Of a stretch of DNA of 64,000 nt, positions 43,358 through 52,433 are shown one piece after another (the first letter of the stretch is position 1; each line of letters begins with the position of its first letter). A program made the translations under genes and the position numbers. This stretch comes from DATEPR01 sp036273855 (GTDB lineage Bacteria; Actinomycetota; Actinomycetes; Mycobacteriales; Pseudonocardiaceae), in NCBI GenBank assembly GCA_036273855.1, contig DASUGU010000024.1:131928-195927 (forward strand), written 5' to 3'. The notes below the pieces were generated by a model that searched no databases, was not told the DNA's origin, and worked only from the letters and a program-made list of their open reading frames with translations.

Positions 43358-44272
43358 TCAGGACGCCGCGATGATGTCCACGACGAACACCAGGGTGTCG
43401 GTGCCGTTGATGGTCGGCGGGTTGCCCTGGTTGCCGTACCCCAGCGAGGCCGGCACGGTCAGCAGGATCCGGCTGCCTATCGTGTGACCGCCCAGGCCCT
43501 GTTCCCATCCGGCGATCACCTGCCCGGCGCCCAACACGAACGCCTGCGGGAAGCCGCGTGTCCAGGACGAGTCGAACACCTTGCCGGTCCGCCAGACCGA
43601 TCCGGTGTACTGCACGACGACCGTGTTACCGGCGACGATCCGTGGGCCGTTTCCCTGGCGCAGCACCGTGGTGGTCAGCGTGGCCGGTGGTTTCGCCTTG
43701 GTGGGCACGGTAATCGTCGGACCGTTGCGGCCCTGGCCGACGACCGGCTGGGTCGGGCCGGGGTGATAGGGCACCGGAACGCCGGTCGCGCCCGCCTTCC
43801 GGGAGATCGCGTCCACCACGTCGAACACGAACACCAGCGTGTCGCTGCCCATGATGTTGGCCTGCGGATTTCCCGCCGTGCCGTAACCGTCCTTGGGCGG
43901 CACCACCATCAGTACCCGGCTGCCCACCCGCTGCCCGGCCAGCTTGCGCCACGCCGGCATCGCCGTGGACAGCGGCAGGCCCTGCGGCTGCCGATCGGTG
44001 AAGCTGTCCACCACCTGCCGGTCACCCGCCCACACCTTGCCCTCCACGTTCAGCAGCACGTAGTCGCTCGACCCGACGACCGCGCCCTTTCCCTTGATCA
44101 GGGTGTTCACCTCGAGGTCGCTGCTGGGCTTGCCGTTCGGGATCGCGATCACCGGATCGGCGCCGAACGCGCCGGACACCGTGGGCGTCGGACCGCCGCC
44201 ACCGGCACCACAGCCCGTCACCAGGCCGCCGAACACCAACCCCGCCAACACCAGCACCCACTTGTTGCGCAT
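43358..44272 (-). CDS. Double-FKBP peptidyl-prolyl isomerase lipoprotein
   Basis: A 304-residue lipoprotein with signal MRNKWVLVLAGLVFGGLVTGC (lipobox VTGC) and two FKBP-type domains. The first (about 45-155) has VGSRVLMVVPPKDGYGTAGNP and a terminal LVFVFDVVDAI; the second (about 190-304) has VVVQYTGSVWRTGKVFDSSWTRG, FVLGAGQVIAGWEQGLGGHTIGSRILLTVPASLGYG and LVFVVDIIAAS. Residues of the FK506/proline site (Y, D, F, W) are kept in the second domain; the first lacks the YTG and FDSS motifs and may not be active. It presumably folds or stabilises secreted proteins on the outer face. The ATG at 44272 is the natural start; the frame upstream is antisense to the GH48 terminus. Confidence 0.88.
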   Translation of the reverse strand: MRNKWVLVLAGLVFGGLVTGCGAGGGGPTPTVSGAFGADPVIAIPNGKPSSDLEVNTLIKGKGAVVGSSDYVLLNVEGKVWAGDRQVVDSFTDRQPQGLPLSTAMPAWRKLAGQRVGSRVLMVVPPKDGYGTAGNPQANIMGSDTLVFVFDVVDAISRKAGATGVPVPYHPGPTQPVVGQGRNGPTITVPTKAKPPATLTTTVLRQGNGPRIVAGNTVVVQYTGSVWRTGKVFDSSWTRGFPQAFVLGAGQVIAGWEQGLGGHTIGSRILLTVPASLGYGNQGNPPTINGTDTLVFVVDIIAAS

Positions 44273-44305
44273 GGTCCATCCCGTCCACGACGTCGTACGG
44301 CCGAG

Positions 44306-44342
44306 CGGGGTGTGCGCACCCGGAACGAGCGCGCACACCCCG
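44306..44342 (-). terminator. Hairpin after the GH48 cellulase gene
   Basis: A perfect 12-bp inverted repeat (CGGGGTGTGCGC at 44306-44317, 13-nt loop, GCGCACACCCCG at 44331-44342) begins 14 bp beyond the GH48 stop on the minus strand. It should end that transcript before the FKBP gene. Confidence 0.7.
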
Positions 44343-44355
44343 ATTGCAAACGGAT

Positions 44356-47300
44356 TCAGAAGCCGGCCGGCGGTTGCACGGTCGGGAACAGCTGAGCGAA
44401 CGTGTCGAACGCGGTCGCGATGTCCGCCTCTCCCCAGAACCGGTGGTAGTTGAAGACCGGCGCCGAGCCGCCGTCCAGGTATGCCTGGACCTTGGGCCAC
44501 GCGGGGTCGCTCTTGTACCAGGGCCGGATGGACAGGAAGGTGTTCGTGGCCGAGTTCAACGTGATGCCGCCCGGGTACGTACCGGTCCACCCGGCGGGCA
44601 GGAACACGCCCTCGAAGGTGGTGGTGTTGAACGTGCTGGTGAAGTTCTTGTAGTCGGTGCGCGTTTCCGGCGCCGAGTACCCCAGCGCGTCCCCGTAGAA
44701 CTTGTGGACGACATCGAGGATGTTCTGCGCGGCGGTCTCGGCGGTGGTGTCACCGGACTTGGCCGCGTAGTAGGAGTAGACCTTCGCCAGCGACGTCGCG
44801 ACGCCGAGGTCGGTCGACGAGTCCGACACCGTGACGTGCAGGCCGGTGTTGGCCGGCGGTGCGGTGGCACCGGACGTGTAGCTCTCGTCCGGCTGGCCCG
44901 TCCAGGTCAGCGTGCCGGGGACGGACAGCGCACCGGTGGTGGGGTTCGCCGTCGTGACCGACTCGGCCCAGTGGACCCACTTGGCCAGGATCGACTTGGC
45001 CTGCGCGTTGCCGGTCTCGAAGTAGTACTCCGCGACCCGCTCCATCGGCCAGGTCTGATAACCGAACCACTGGTTGCTCGGCGGGTTGTGGTACTCCGGC
45101 TCCCAGTCGTAGTACATCCCGTCGAACGTCGGGTCACCCGCAGGCGGTTTGCCGGCGTCACCGTAGTTGCCCTGCCAGTTGTTCTCGATGCCGCCCGCGA
45201 TGCCACCTTCGGCGGACTGCAACCACTGGAACAGGTTCATCGACACGGTGAGGCTCTGCGACCAGTCCGCCTGTGCCGTCGGTGACTTCGGGATCAGGTT
45301 GGGATCGGTGGACAGCGCGAACGCCGCGAGCGGGTTCTGGTAGCCCTCGTGGATCGCGTCACCGCTGATCCGCCAGGACCAGGCACCGGTCGTGGCGCCG
45401 CCCCAGGCGTAGTACCAGGACAGCAGGTAGGTCTCCTCGTTCGTCTTGCTCGTACCGGCAGGACAGGCCACCGAGCCGAGTTGGCTGCAGTTGGCGCCGA
45501 TCTGCTTGAAGTACTTGTCGAACATGGAGTACCGCAGGTAGTCACCGAGTTCTGCGGCCTTGCCCAGGGTGGCGGAGATGGCCGCCGTCTTGCCCTGCGC
45601 CTTGGCGTAGGTGTCGGCCCAGAACGCCGCCTGCACCATGCGGGCGTCCGCGTCCGGGGCGTCGGTGTACTTGTACTGCTGCGCGAAGCTGCCGCCGCCG
45701 TTGTTGAACAGGTCGAGGAACCCGTTCGGGCCGCCGAACTTGAACTCGTCGCAGTCCGGCTGTGGGACGGTGTCCCACACGGACTCCTCGGAGCCGCGCT
45801 GGAACGTGTTGATCAGGCTCGGCGTGGACGTGCCGTCCTCGCACTGGCCGAAGCCGTACCGGTTGTCGGTGTCCATGATCCATGCGGGGGCGTAGATGTT
45901 GGACGTGCCGTAGGTCGTCTTCAGCTCGTTGGCCAACGGGTCGGAGCCGACCGGCACCGAGGAGTTGAGCGCCACCGGGTACTGGCTCGGGGAGCCTTCC
46001 TGCGGGCCGTACGTCGCCGGTGCCGTCGGGTTGTACGTGGACTGCCCGGGCTGCTGGGCGGAGTTCGGGATCATGAACTGCTCCATGTTGGCCCAGGCGT
46101 TGTTGAACCCGGTCCAGTCACCGGTCACCCGGCCGAAGTCGGCCTCCATCCACAGCCAGTAGCTGTAGGTCTCGGAGGTCGTCTCGTGGCCGTAGTCCGG
46201 CGCCTCCACGATCAGGGTCTCCACCGAGTGGTACGGGATGCCCTTGGGGCTGAAGTACCCGTTGGTGGGGTCCTTGATCTTGTTGTAGAGGTCGATGAAC
46301 CAGGTGTCGTACGTGGACGCGGAACCGGCAGCGGCCGCCTCGGTGACGTCCACGGTGGCCGAACCCCAGCCGGTGGCCGTCGCGGTGAACGTGCCGTGGC
46401 CGCCGGCGTCCGCCGCCGCGGTGCCCGAGGTGACGGTGACGGTCTGTGGCGCGTTCCAGTTGACCGGCGTGAACGTCAGCGTCGCCCCGGCGCTGACGTG
46501 CAGGTCGGGGTCACCGGTCTCGGCGACCGACACCGTGACGTTGGCCGTCGGCTGCGACGACAGCGCCAGGGTGAACGTGCCCGTCGCGCCCTGCTGCACG
46601 GTCAGCGACGCCGGGTTGGCCACGATGCTCTGCGCCTCGACCGTGATGGCCACCGGGTCGGACGTGGTGCTCTGCCCGAGATTGTCGGTGGCGACCGCGG
46701 TCAGCGAGTAGCTGCCGGCCGGCACGGTGGTCCACTGCACCGCCCACGGCGCCGCCGTCGCCACGCCGATCAGCGTGTTGGTGGTGGCGCTGGTGCTGGC
46801 GTAGTAGGACACCGACGCGATCGTGCCGGAGCCGCTGCTCGCCGCGGTGGCCTGCAGAGTGATCGCCGAGCCCGGGGTGAAGATCTCACCCGCCGTGGGG
46901 CTGGTCAGGGACACCGTCGGCGCCGCCTGCTGCGGTGGTGCCGTGGCACCGCCGCACTGCACACCGTTGATGAAGAACACGGTCGGTGCGGTGTTGGTGC
47001 CGCTGTAGTTGAAGTTCGCCCCGATCTGGGTGGACGCGCCGGTGGCCAGCGCGGCGTTCCAGCCGGCGTCGGTCACGGTGACCGCCTTGGCGGTCTGCGT
47101 CCAGGTGCCGCTCCAGCCGCCGGACAGCGTCTGGCTGCCGGCGTAGGAGTACGTCAGCGTCCAGCCGTTGATGGCCGGGCCGTTGTTGATGATCGTGAGG
47201 TTCGCCGTGAAGCCCGTGCCCCAGTCCGTCGGCACCGTGTACTGGACCTGGCAGGACGGAGCGGTGGCCGCCGGTTTCGGTGCCGCGGCGGGTGCCGGCG

Positions 47301-47412
47301 CCCCGGCCGCGGCGGCGCTTCCGCCACCGACGACCACCGCCGCGACACACGCGAGGCACGACAGCAACACGGCCAGCGACCTGAACCGTGTTCGTCGGGA
47401 ACTTGATCGCAT
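44356..47412 (-). CDS. Secreted GH48 cellobiohydrolase with CBM2
   Basis: A 1018-residue exported cellulase. Signal peptide (RSLAVLLSCLACVAAVVVGGGSAAAA, about 11-36), Ala/Pro linker, CBM2 cellulose-binding module (54-153) bounded by the usual cysteines C54 and C153 and with exposed Trp residues, an Ig-like module (165-259), a second beta module (261-358), and a GH48 catalytic domain (about 366-1018). GH48 landmarks: EAPDYGHETTSETYSYWLWMEADFG, WANMEQFMIP, PNGFLDLF, WRISGDAIHEGYQNPLAAFALS and FNYHRFWGEADIATAF. GH48 enzymes act from the reducing end of cellulose and are key in actinomycete plant-biomass breakdown. No other cellulase is adjacent. Confidence 0.95.
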   Translation of the reverse strand: MRSSSRRTRFRSLAVLLSCLACVAAVVVGGGSAAAAGAPAPAAAPKPAATAPSCQVQYTVPTDWGTGFTANLTIINNGPAINGWTLTYSYAGSQTLSGGWSGTWTQTAKAVTVTDAGWNAALATGASTQIGANFNYSGTNTAPTVFFINGVQCGGATAPPQQAAPTVSLTSPTAGEIFTPGSAITLQATAASSGSGTIASVSYYASTSATTNTLIGVATAAPWAVQWTTVPAGSYSLTAVATDNLGQSTTSDPVAITVEAQSIVANPASLTVQQGATGTFTLALSSQPTANVTVSVAETGDPDLHVSAGATLTFTPVNWNAPQTVTVTSGTAAADAGGHGTFTATATGWGSATVDVTEAAAAGSASTYDTWFIDLYNKIKDPTNGYFSPKGIPYHSVETLIVEAPDYGHETTSETYSYWLWMEADFGRVTGDWTGFNNAWANMEQFMIPNSAQQPGQSTYNPTAPATYGPQEGSPSQYPVALNSSVPVGSDPLANELKTTYGTSNIYAPAWIMDTDNRYGFGQCEDGTSTPSLINTFQRGSEESVWDTVPQPDCDEFKFGGPNGFLDLFNNGGGSFAQQYKYTDAPDADARMVQAAFWADTYAKAQGKTAAISATLGKAAELGDYLRYSMFDKYFKQIGANCSQLGSVACPAGTSKTNEETYLLSWYYAWGGATTGAWSWRISGDAIHEGYQNPLAAFALSTDPNLIPKSPTAQADWSQSLTVSMNLFQWLQSAEGGIAGGIENNWQGNYGDAGKPPAGDPTFDGMYYDWEPEYHNPPSNQWFGYQTWPMERVAEYYFETGNAQAKSILAKWVHWAESVTTANPTTGALSVPGTLTWTGQPDESYTSGATAPPANTGLHVTVSDSSTDLGVATSLAKVYSYYAAKSGDTTAETAAQNILDVVHKFYGDALGYSAPETRTDYKNFTSTFNTTTFEGVFLPAGWTGTYPGGITLNSATNTFLSIRPWYKSDPAWPKVQAYLDGGSAPVFNYHRFWGEADIATAFDTFAQLFPTVQPPAGF

Positions 47413-47823
47413 GCAGATTCTCCTCGGGAGATGAGGGGATGACCGGGAAATCAGCGAAACGGGAATCGTTTTGCGAGGCCGATCGCGAGCGACTGTATGG
47501 TCGGTGTGACGGGCATGTGAAGCGTGCCAAGGGGACGACCGGGCCGCCTCGGCGCGGTGTCACCTGTTCGACGTGGTGGCGGGCCGTTCGGGTACCTTCC
47601 CGCGATGACCGCGACGTGAACGTTTCATCACCGGATCGGGCGGGAATACGCGGTACACAACGCGGTGAAAATTACTTTCCCGCGCAGACATTGTCGGAAC
47701 TCGGCCGAGCAGCCGAAGGGTGTCCGGCCGGGACCCACGACCACCCCTCGGGGGTACGCCCGCGGGCCTGGTAGCGGCCGGGTGAGCGGGTAACTTTCGT
47801 GGGCAAGGAGGTAGCGTCACACC
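47413..47823. promoter_or_regulatory. 411-bp divergent control region between the GH48 gene and dapA
   Basis: No gene is seen. It holds a 21-bp imperfect palindrome at 47454-47474 (GCGAAACG, spacer GGAAT, CGTTTTGC; one mismatch), 42 bp upstream of the cellulase start, a plausible repressor site, and a small palindrome TGAACGTTTCA at 47617-47627. The known CebR operator TGGGAGCGCTCCCA of Streptomyces cellulose genes is not present. The region is less GC-rich than the genes around it. Promoter assignments for either gene are not possible by eye. Confidence 0.5.
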
Positions 47824-48852
47824 ATGACCGCGTGCCCAACCGCGTCGCCCGGCAGGCCCTTCGGCCGGGTGCTCACAGCGATGCTCACACCGTTCGACGC
47901 CGACGGTGGCCTGGATCTGGACCGGGCCGTCGAACTGGCCGACCACCTGGTCGCGCAGGGCTGCGACGGACTGGTGATCAGCGGCACCACCGGCGAGTCA
48001 CCGACCACGTCGGATCAGGAGAAGTCCGATCTGGTGCGCGCCGTGGTGCAGGCCGTCGGCGACCGCGCGACCGTCGTGGCCTCCGTCGGCACGTACGACA
48101 CCGCGCACACCGTGGCTCTGGCCAAGCAGGCGGCGGAGGCGGGCGCGCACGGCCTGCTCGTCGTCACGCCCTACTACTCGCGGCCGCCGCAGGCCGGGCT
48201 GCTGGCCCACTTCACCGCCGTCGCCGACGCCACCGAACTGCCGGTGATGCTGTACGACATCCCGCCGCGCTCGGTGGTGCCCATCGAGGTGGACACCCTG
48301 TTCCGGCTGGCCGAACACCCCAGGATCATGGCCGTCAAGGACGCCAAGGGCGACCTGCTGGCCGGCAGCCAGGTGATCGACGGCACCGGCCTGGCCTACT
48401 ACTCCGGTGACGACGCGCTGAACCTGCCGTGGTTGTCGGTGGGCGCGGTCGGTTTCGTCAGCGTCATCGGGCACGTCGTGTCCGGGCGCCTGCGGGACCT
48501 GGTCGACGTCTACGAGGCGGGCCGGGTCGGCGAGGCGCGGGCCATCCACCACAGCCTGCTGCCGGTACTGCGCGCGTTCAGCCGGGTAGGCGGAGTGGTG
48601 TTCAGCAAGGCCGCGGTGCGGCTGTGCGGCATCGACGGCGGCGACCCGAGGCTGCCGTTGCCACCGGCCACCGAGGAACAGGTCGCGGCCATCGCCAGCG
48701 ACCTGGCCGAGGCGGGCGTGCCGCTGGCCACCAGCGCCACCCCGGAGGGCGGCGCGGATCTGGCCGCCGCCCGTGTCGCACACGTGGACGCCACGGCCGC
48801 GTACGTCCCGGCGACCACCCACACCAGCGCCGGCACGGTGGGCGGCCGATGA
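47824..48852 (+). CDS. dapA: 4-hydroxy-tetrahydrodipicolinate synthase
   Basis: A 342-residue DapA, condensing pyruvate with aspartate semialdehyde for lysine and meso-diaminopimelate. Key blocks: VLTAMLTPFDADGGLDLDRAVELADHLV, ISGTTGESPTTSDQEK, TPYYSRPPQAGLLAHF, YDIPPRSVVPIE and the Schiff-base lysine in IMAVKDAKGD. The last ~40 residues (after GVPLATSATPE) are a variable tail. The ATG at 47824 has a good ribosome-binding site (AAGGAGG). The stop overlaps the RNase J start (ATGA). Confidence 0.95.
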   Translation: MTACPTASPGRPFGRVLTAMLTPFDADGGLDLDRAVELADHLVAQGCDGLVISGTTGESPTTSDQEKSDLVRAVVQAVGDRATVVASVGTYDTAHTVALAKQAAEAGAHGLLVVTPYYSRPPQAGLLAHFTAVADATELPVMLYDIPPRSVVPIEVDTLFRLAEHPRIMAVKDAKGDLLAGSQVIDGTGLAYYSGDDALNLPWLSVGAVGFVSVIGHVVSGRLRDLVDVYEAGRVGEARAIHHSLLPVLRAFSRVGGVVFSKAAVRLCGIDGGDPRLPLPPATEEQVAAIASDLAEAGVPLATSATPEGGADLAAARVAHVDATAAYVPATTHTSAGTVGGR

Positions 48853-50549
48853 ACCAGCCGGCACCCACCGGCCCCGGTCCGAGCACTCCGCCACCTGCAC
48901 CACCCGACGGTGGCCTGCGCGTCGTCGCGCTGGGCGGAATCGGCGAGATCGGCCGCAACATGACGGTGTTCGAGTACGACCACCGCCTGCTGGTGGTCGA
49001 CTGCGGCGTGCTGTTCCCCGAGGACCAGCAGCCCGGCGTCGACCTGATCCTGCCGGACTTCCGGGCCATCGAGAACCGGCTGGACGACGTCGACGCCCTG
49101 GTCCTGACGCACGGCCACGAGGACCACATCGGTGCCGTGCCGTTCCTGCTGCGGTTGCGCCCGGACGTGCCGGTGATCGGTTCCCGGTTCACCCTGGCGC
49201 TGGTCGCGGCGAAGTGCCGGGAGCACCGCCTGGACCCGACGCTGATCGAGGTGGCCGAGGGCCATCGGCACTCCCGCGGCCGGTTCGACCTGGAATTCTT
49301 CGCGGTCAACCATTCCATTCCGGACGCGCTCGCGGTGGCCATCCGCACCCCGGCCGGTCTGGTCCTGCACACCGGCGACATCAAGCTGGACCAGTTGCCG
49401 CTGGACGGCCGCCTGACCGACCTGGCCGGCTTCTCCCGGCTGGGCGACGAGGGCGTGGACCTGTTCTGTGTCGACTCGACGAACGCCGAGGTGCCCGGGT
49501 TCACCATCGCCGAGCGGGACATCGGCCCGGTGCTGGACGACGTCATCGGGCGGGCCACCCAGCGGGTCATCGTGGCGTGCTTCGCCAGTCACGTGCACCG
49601 CGTGCAACAGGTGTTCGACGTGGCGGCGGCGCACGGCCGCAAGGTGGCGCTGGTGGGCCGGTCGATGGTGCGCAACATGGGCATCGCCACCGACCTCGGC
49701 CTGCTCAACGTGCCGGCCGGCCTGCTGATCGACCTCAACGAGGCCACCGAACTACCCGACGACGCGACGCTGTTCGTGTCCACCGGGTCGCAGGGCGAAC
49801 CGTTGTCCGCGCTGTCCCGGATGGCGCGGGGCGAGCACAAGCAGATCGACATCCGGCCCGGCGACACCGTGGTGCTGGCCAGCTCGATGATCCCGGGCAA
49901 CGAGACGTCGGTGTTCAGCGTGGTGAACGGCCTGGCCCGGCTCGGCGCGCACGTGGTGCACCAGGGCACGGCCAGGGTGCACGTGTCCGGTCACGCCCCG
50001 GCCGGTGAGCTGCTGTTCCTGTACAACGCGGTGCGGCCGTCCAACGTGTTGCCGGTGCACGGCGAGTGGCGGCACCTACGGGCCAACGCCGAACTCGCGG
50101 TGCGCACCGGTGTGCCGGCCGACCGGGTGGTGATCGCCGAGGACGGTGTCGTCGTCGACCTGGTGGACGGTGTCGCGTCGATCACCGGCCGGGTCGAGGT
50201 CGGCCACGTCTACGTGGACGGGCTGTCCGTCGGCGACGTCGGCGAGTCCACCCTGTCCGACCGGCTGGTGCTGGGCGAGGGCGGGTTCATCGCGATCACC
50301 ATCGCGGTCGACTCGACCACCGGGCGGGCCGTGGCCCCGGTGACGGTGTCCGGACGCGGCTTCTCCGACGACCCGAAGGCGCTGGAGTCGGTGGTGCCGC
50401 TGGTGGAGATGGAGTTGTCCCGGACCGAGATCGAGGGCATCACCGATACGCATCGGATCGCGCAGGCGGTGCGACGGGTCGTCGGTCGCTGGGTGGCGGA
50501 GACGTACCGTCGCCGGCCGATGATCGTGCCGACCGTGATTCCGGTGTGA
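48849..50549 (+). CDS. rnj: Ribonuclease J
   Basis: A 566-residue metallo-beta-lactamase/beta-CASP ribonuclease. The metal motif HGHEDHIGAVPFLL, the VNHSIPDALAVAI histidine, the HTGDIKLDQ aspartate, the beta-CASP motifs (including STGSQGEPLSALSRMA and HVSGHAPAGELLFL) and LPVHGEWRHLRANAELA are all present. It combines endo- and 5'-3' exonuclease activity in mRNA decay and rRNA maturation. The Pro-rich N-terminal 20 residues are variable. The ATG at 48849 overlaps the dapA stop. dapA-rnj is the conserved actinobacterial pair. Its last 110 bp overlap the convergent EamA gene. Confidence 0.95.
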   Translation: MNQPAPTGPGPSTPPPAPPDGGLRVVALGGIGEIGRNMTVFEYDHRLLVVDCGVLFPEDQQPGVDLILPDFRAIENRLDDVDALVLTHGHEDHIGAVPFLLRLRPDVPVIGSRFTLALVAAKCREHRLDPTLIEVAEGHRHSRGRFDLEFFAVNHSIPDALAVAIRTPAGLVLHTGDIKLDQLPLDGRLTDLAGFSRLGDEGVDLFCVDSTNAEVPGFTIAERDIGPVLDDVIGRATQRVIVACFASHVHRVQQVFDVAAAHGRKVALVGRSMVRNMGIATDLGLLNVPAGLLIDLNEATELPDDATLFVSTGSQGEPLSALSRMARGEHKQIDIRPGDTVVLASSMIPGNETSVFSVVNGLARLGAHVVHQGTARVHVSGHAPAGELLFLYNAVRPSNVLPVHGEWRHLRANAELAVRTGVPADRVVIAEDGVVVDLVDGVASITGRVEVGHVYVDGLSVGDVGESTLSDRLVLGEGGFIAITIAVDSTTGRAVAPVTVSGRGFSDDPKALESVVPLVEMELSRTEIEGITDTHRIAQAVRRVVGRWVAETYRRRPMIVPTVIPV

Positions 50550-51480
50550 CGACCGGCCGCCTGCTGGTCACCTGCACCACCACCGCACCGGTCAGCAGGA
50601 CGGCACCGCCGGCCACCTGCACCGGCGACAGCGACTGGCCCAGCAACGCCCACGCCAGCCCGGTCGCCACCATGGGCTCCACCAGGGACAGCACGCTGAC
50701 CACGGCGGAGGGCAGGTGGCGCAGCGCGGCCATCCCGGCCAGGTAGGCGATCACCGTGGCGACCAGGGCGACGGCGAGCAGCAGCAGCCACACCGATGGC
50801 CGCCACGGGCCGAACGCGGTGTGCGTGGTGAGCTGGGTGAACGACACCGACCACGGTGGCGCGACCGCGGTGACCGCGACGGCCCCGATGACCAGGCCCC
50901 ACGTGGCGATGCCGACCGGGTCGCCGGTGGCCACACCGCGTTCGCCGAGCAGGAAGTAGGTCGCCGAGCAGGCCGCGGTGGCCAGGCCGGCGATGAGGCC
51001 CACGGTGTCCAGGGACAGCCCGTCCCATACGCGGGCGACCAGCACCAGGCCGACGATCGCCAGGCCGACGCCCAGCCAGACCTCGCGCCGCAGCCGGGTG
51101 CGCCGGACGAACCGCACCCACAGTGTGACCAGCACCGGGGACAGGTACTCCAGGAGCATGGCCACGCCGATGGCCAGCCGCCCGATGGTGACGAAGTACA
51201 GCAACTGCACCGCGGCCACCCCGACCAGGCCGTACGCCACCAGCGTGGGCAGTTCGGACCGCCGCACCCGCAGCGCACCCGGCCGGAACACGGCGGTCCC
51301 GATCAGGAGGAGCACCGCGCCCAGGCAGATCCGGACCGAGGCCACCTGCTGCGGCGACAGTCCGGCGTCCATCGCCGCTTTGGCCAGCGCGCCCGACGTG
51401 CCGAAACAGCACGACGAGAACACGATCAGCGCGGTACCCCGGGCGGGGGAACGAACCGGTGTCGAGCGGATGGTGGTCAC
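50440..51480 (-). CDS. EamA (DMT superfamily) transporter
   Basis: A 346-residue membrane protein with ten transmembrane helices in two EamA repeats (GTALIVFSSCCFGTSGALAKAAMDAG at the start of the first, and a second repeat from GLIAGLATAACSATYFLLGERGVA). DMT exporters move amino acids, nucleosides or drugs; the substrate is unknown. The C-terminal 40 residues (RRPVVTPESRSARSSAGDG) are hydrophilic and are coded antisense to the last 110 bp of the rnj gene. It has no same-strand partner; the acyltransferase gene lies upstream. Confidence 0.88.
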   Translation of the reverse strand: MTTIRSTPVRSPARGTALIVFSSCCFGTSGALAKAAMDAGLSPQQVASVRICLGAVLLLIGTAVFRPGALRVRRSELPTLVAYGLVGVAAVQLLYFVTIGRLAIGVAMLLEYLSPVLVTLWVRFVRRTRLRREVWLGVGLAIVGLVLVARVWDGLSLDTVGLIAGLATAACSATYFLLGERGVATGDPVGIATWGLVIGAVAVTAVAPPWSVSFTQLTTHTAFGPWRPSVWLLLLAVALVATVIAYLAGMAALRHLPSAVVSVLSLVEPMVATGLAWALLGQSLSPVQVAGGAVLLTGAVVVQVTSRRPVVTPESRSARSSAGDGTSPPPSDRRPVAPPARSDAYR

Positions 51481-51511
51481 GCGACCCAGTGTGCATCCCT
51501 TACCCGGCGCC

Positions 51512-52339
51512 TCAGCAACCCGCTTTCCACGGACTGAGGCTGTCCGTCGGACGGGTCGGATCGTGGAATCGCGGCAGGTCAGGCTCGTCCGGGCGGAGCG
51601 GGACCAGTCCGGCTGTGATGGCTCTCATGATGCGGTCCCTGGCCTTGGTGGCGTCGCCGGGGCGGGTGTCGGTCAGGTCGGCGAGGTCGACCGGCGCGCC
51701 GAAGTGCACCTGGAACGTGGGCCTGCGGAACAGGGAACGCAGCCACGAGGTCAGCACCGGCCGGAAGTCGGCCCACCCGGCGACCACCTCGGTGCCCCAG
51801 TAGGCCGACTCGTGCGCACCCCACTGGCTGATCGGCACCACGGGCGCGCCCGCGGCCAGGGCCAGCCGCGCCACGCCGCTCTTGCCGCGTTCGGGCCACA
51901 GCCCGGGATCGTGGCTGATCCGGCCCTCCGGGTAGACGAGGACCGCGACCTGCCCGTCGCGCAGCGCGGCGACGGCGGTGTGGAAGGCCTCGACGACGGT
52001 GCTCTTGCGGCGGTCCACCCGCAGGTGGCCGGACGCACGCAGGGCCGGGCCGATCACGGGTGCGTCCATGATCCCGCCGGCGATCAGGAACCGCGGCGGC
52101 GCGCCCGCCCGGTGACAGGCGGCGGTCAGCACGAAGGCGTCGAACACGCCGATGTGGTTCGCGGCGAGCAGAATCGACCGCTCATCGGTCTCCGCCGGCA
52201 GCGCGCCGGTCACCACGAGCCTGCCGCACAGGGCGACGAATCCGCGATTCACCCACATCAGGACCTGCCACAGCGGCGGAACCGACTTGGGGGCGGCACG
52301 GCGTGTCGGCTCGTTCACACCCGTTCGCAGGGCAACCAT
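51512..52339 (-). CDS. 1-acyl-glycerol-3-phosphate acyltransferase (PlsC-like)
   Basis: A 275-residue acyltransferase. The NHxxxxD motif is NHIGVFD, the second block GHLRVDRRKS, the third LVYPEGRISHDPGLWPERGKSGVARLALAAGAPVVP (family EGTRS replaced by EGRIS). It transfers an acyl chain to lysophosphatidate or a similar acceptor at the membrane. The ATG at 52339 is the first credible start; another (GTG at codon 8) is possible. It sits between the EamA gene and the divergent ftsK. PlsC proteins are common near ftsK in actinobacteria. Confidence 0.84.
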   Translation of the reverse strand: MVALRTGVNEPTRRAAPKSVPPLWQVLMWVNRGFVALCGRLVVTGALPAETDERSILLAANHIGVFDAFVLTAACHRAGAPPRFLIAGGIMDAPVIGPALRASGHLRVDRRKSTVVEAFHTAVAALRDGQVAVLVYPEGRISHDPGLWPERGKSGVARLALAAGAPVVPISQWGAHESAYWGTEVVAGWADFRPVLTSWLRSLFRRPTFQVHFGAPVDLADLTDTRPGDATKARDRIMRAITAGLVPLRPDEPDLPRFHDPTRPTDSLSPWKAGC

Positions 52340-52433
52340 GGGAGAGCAGCATGGCACGGCCGGGTCATCGCCCGTGACGACGGTGGCCATTGTTGCTGGT
52401 GGTGCGGAAGGGGTGCCGACTACCGTGTGGGGC

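Noticed and set aside
44356..48852. Cellulose-degrading gene cluster
   Set aside because: Only one glycoside hydrolase is present; the rest of the region is housekeeping.
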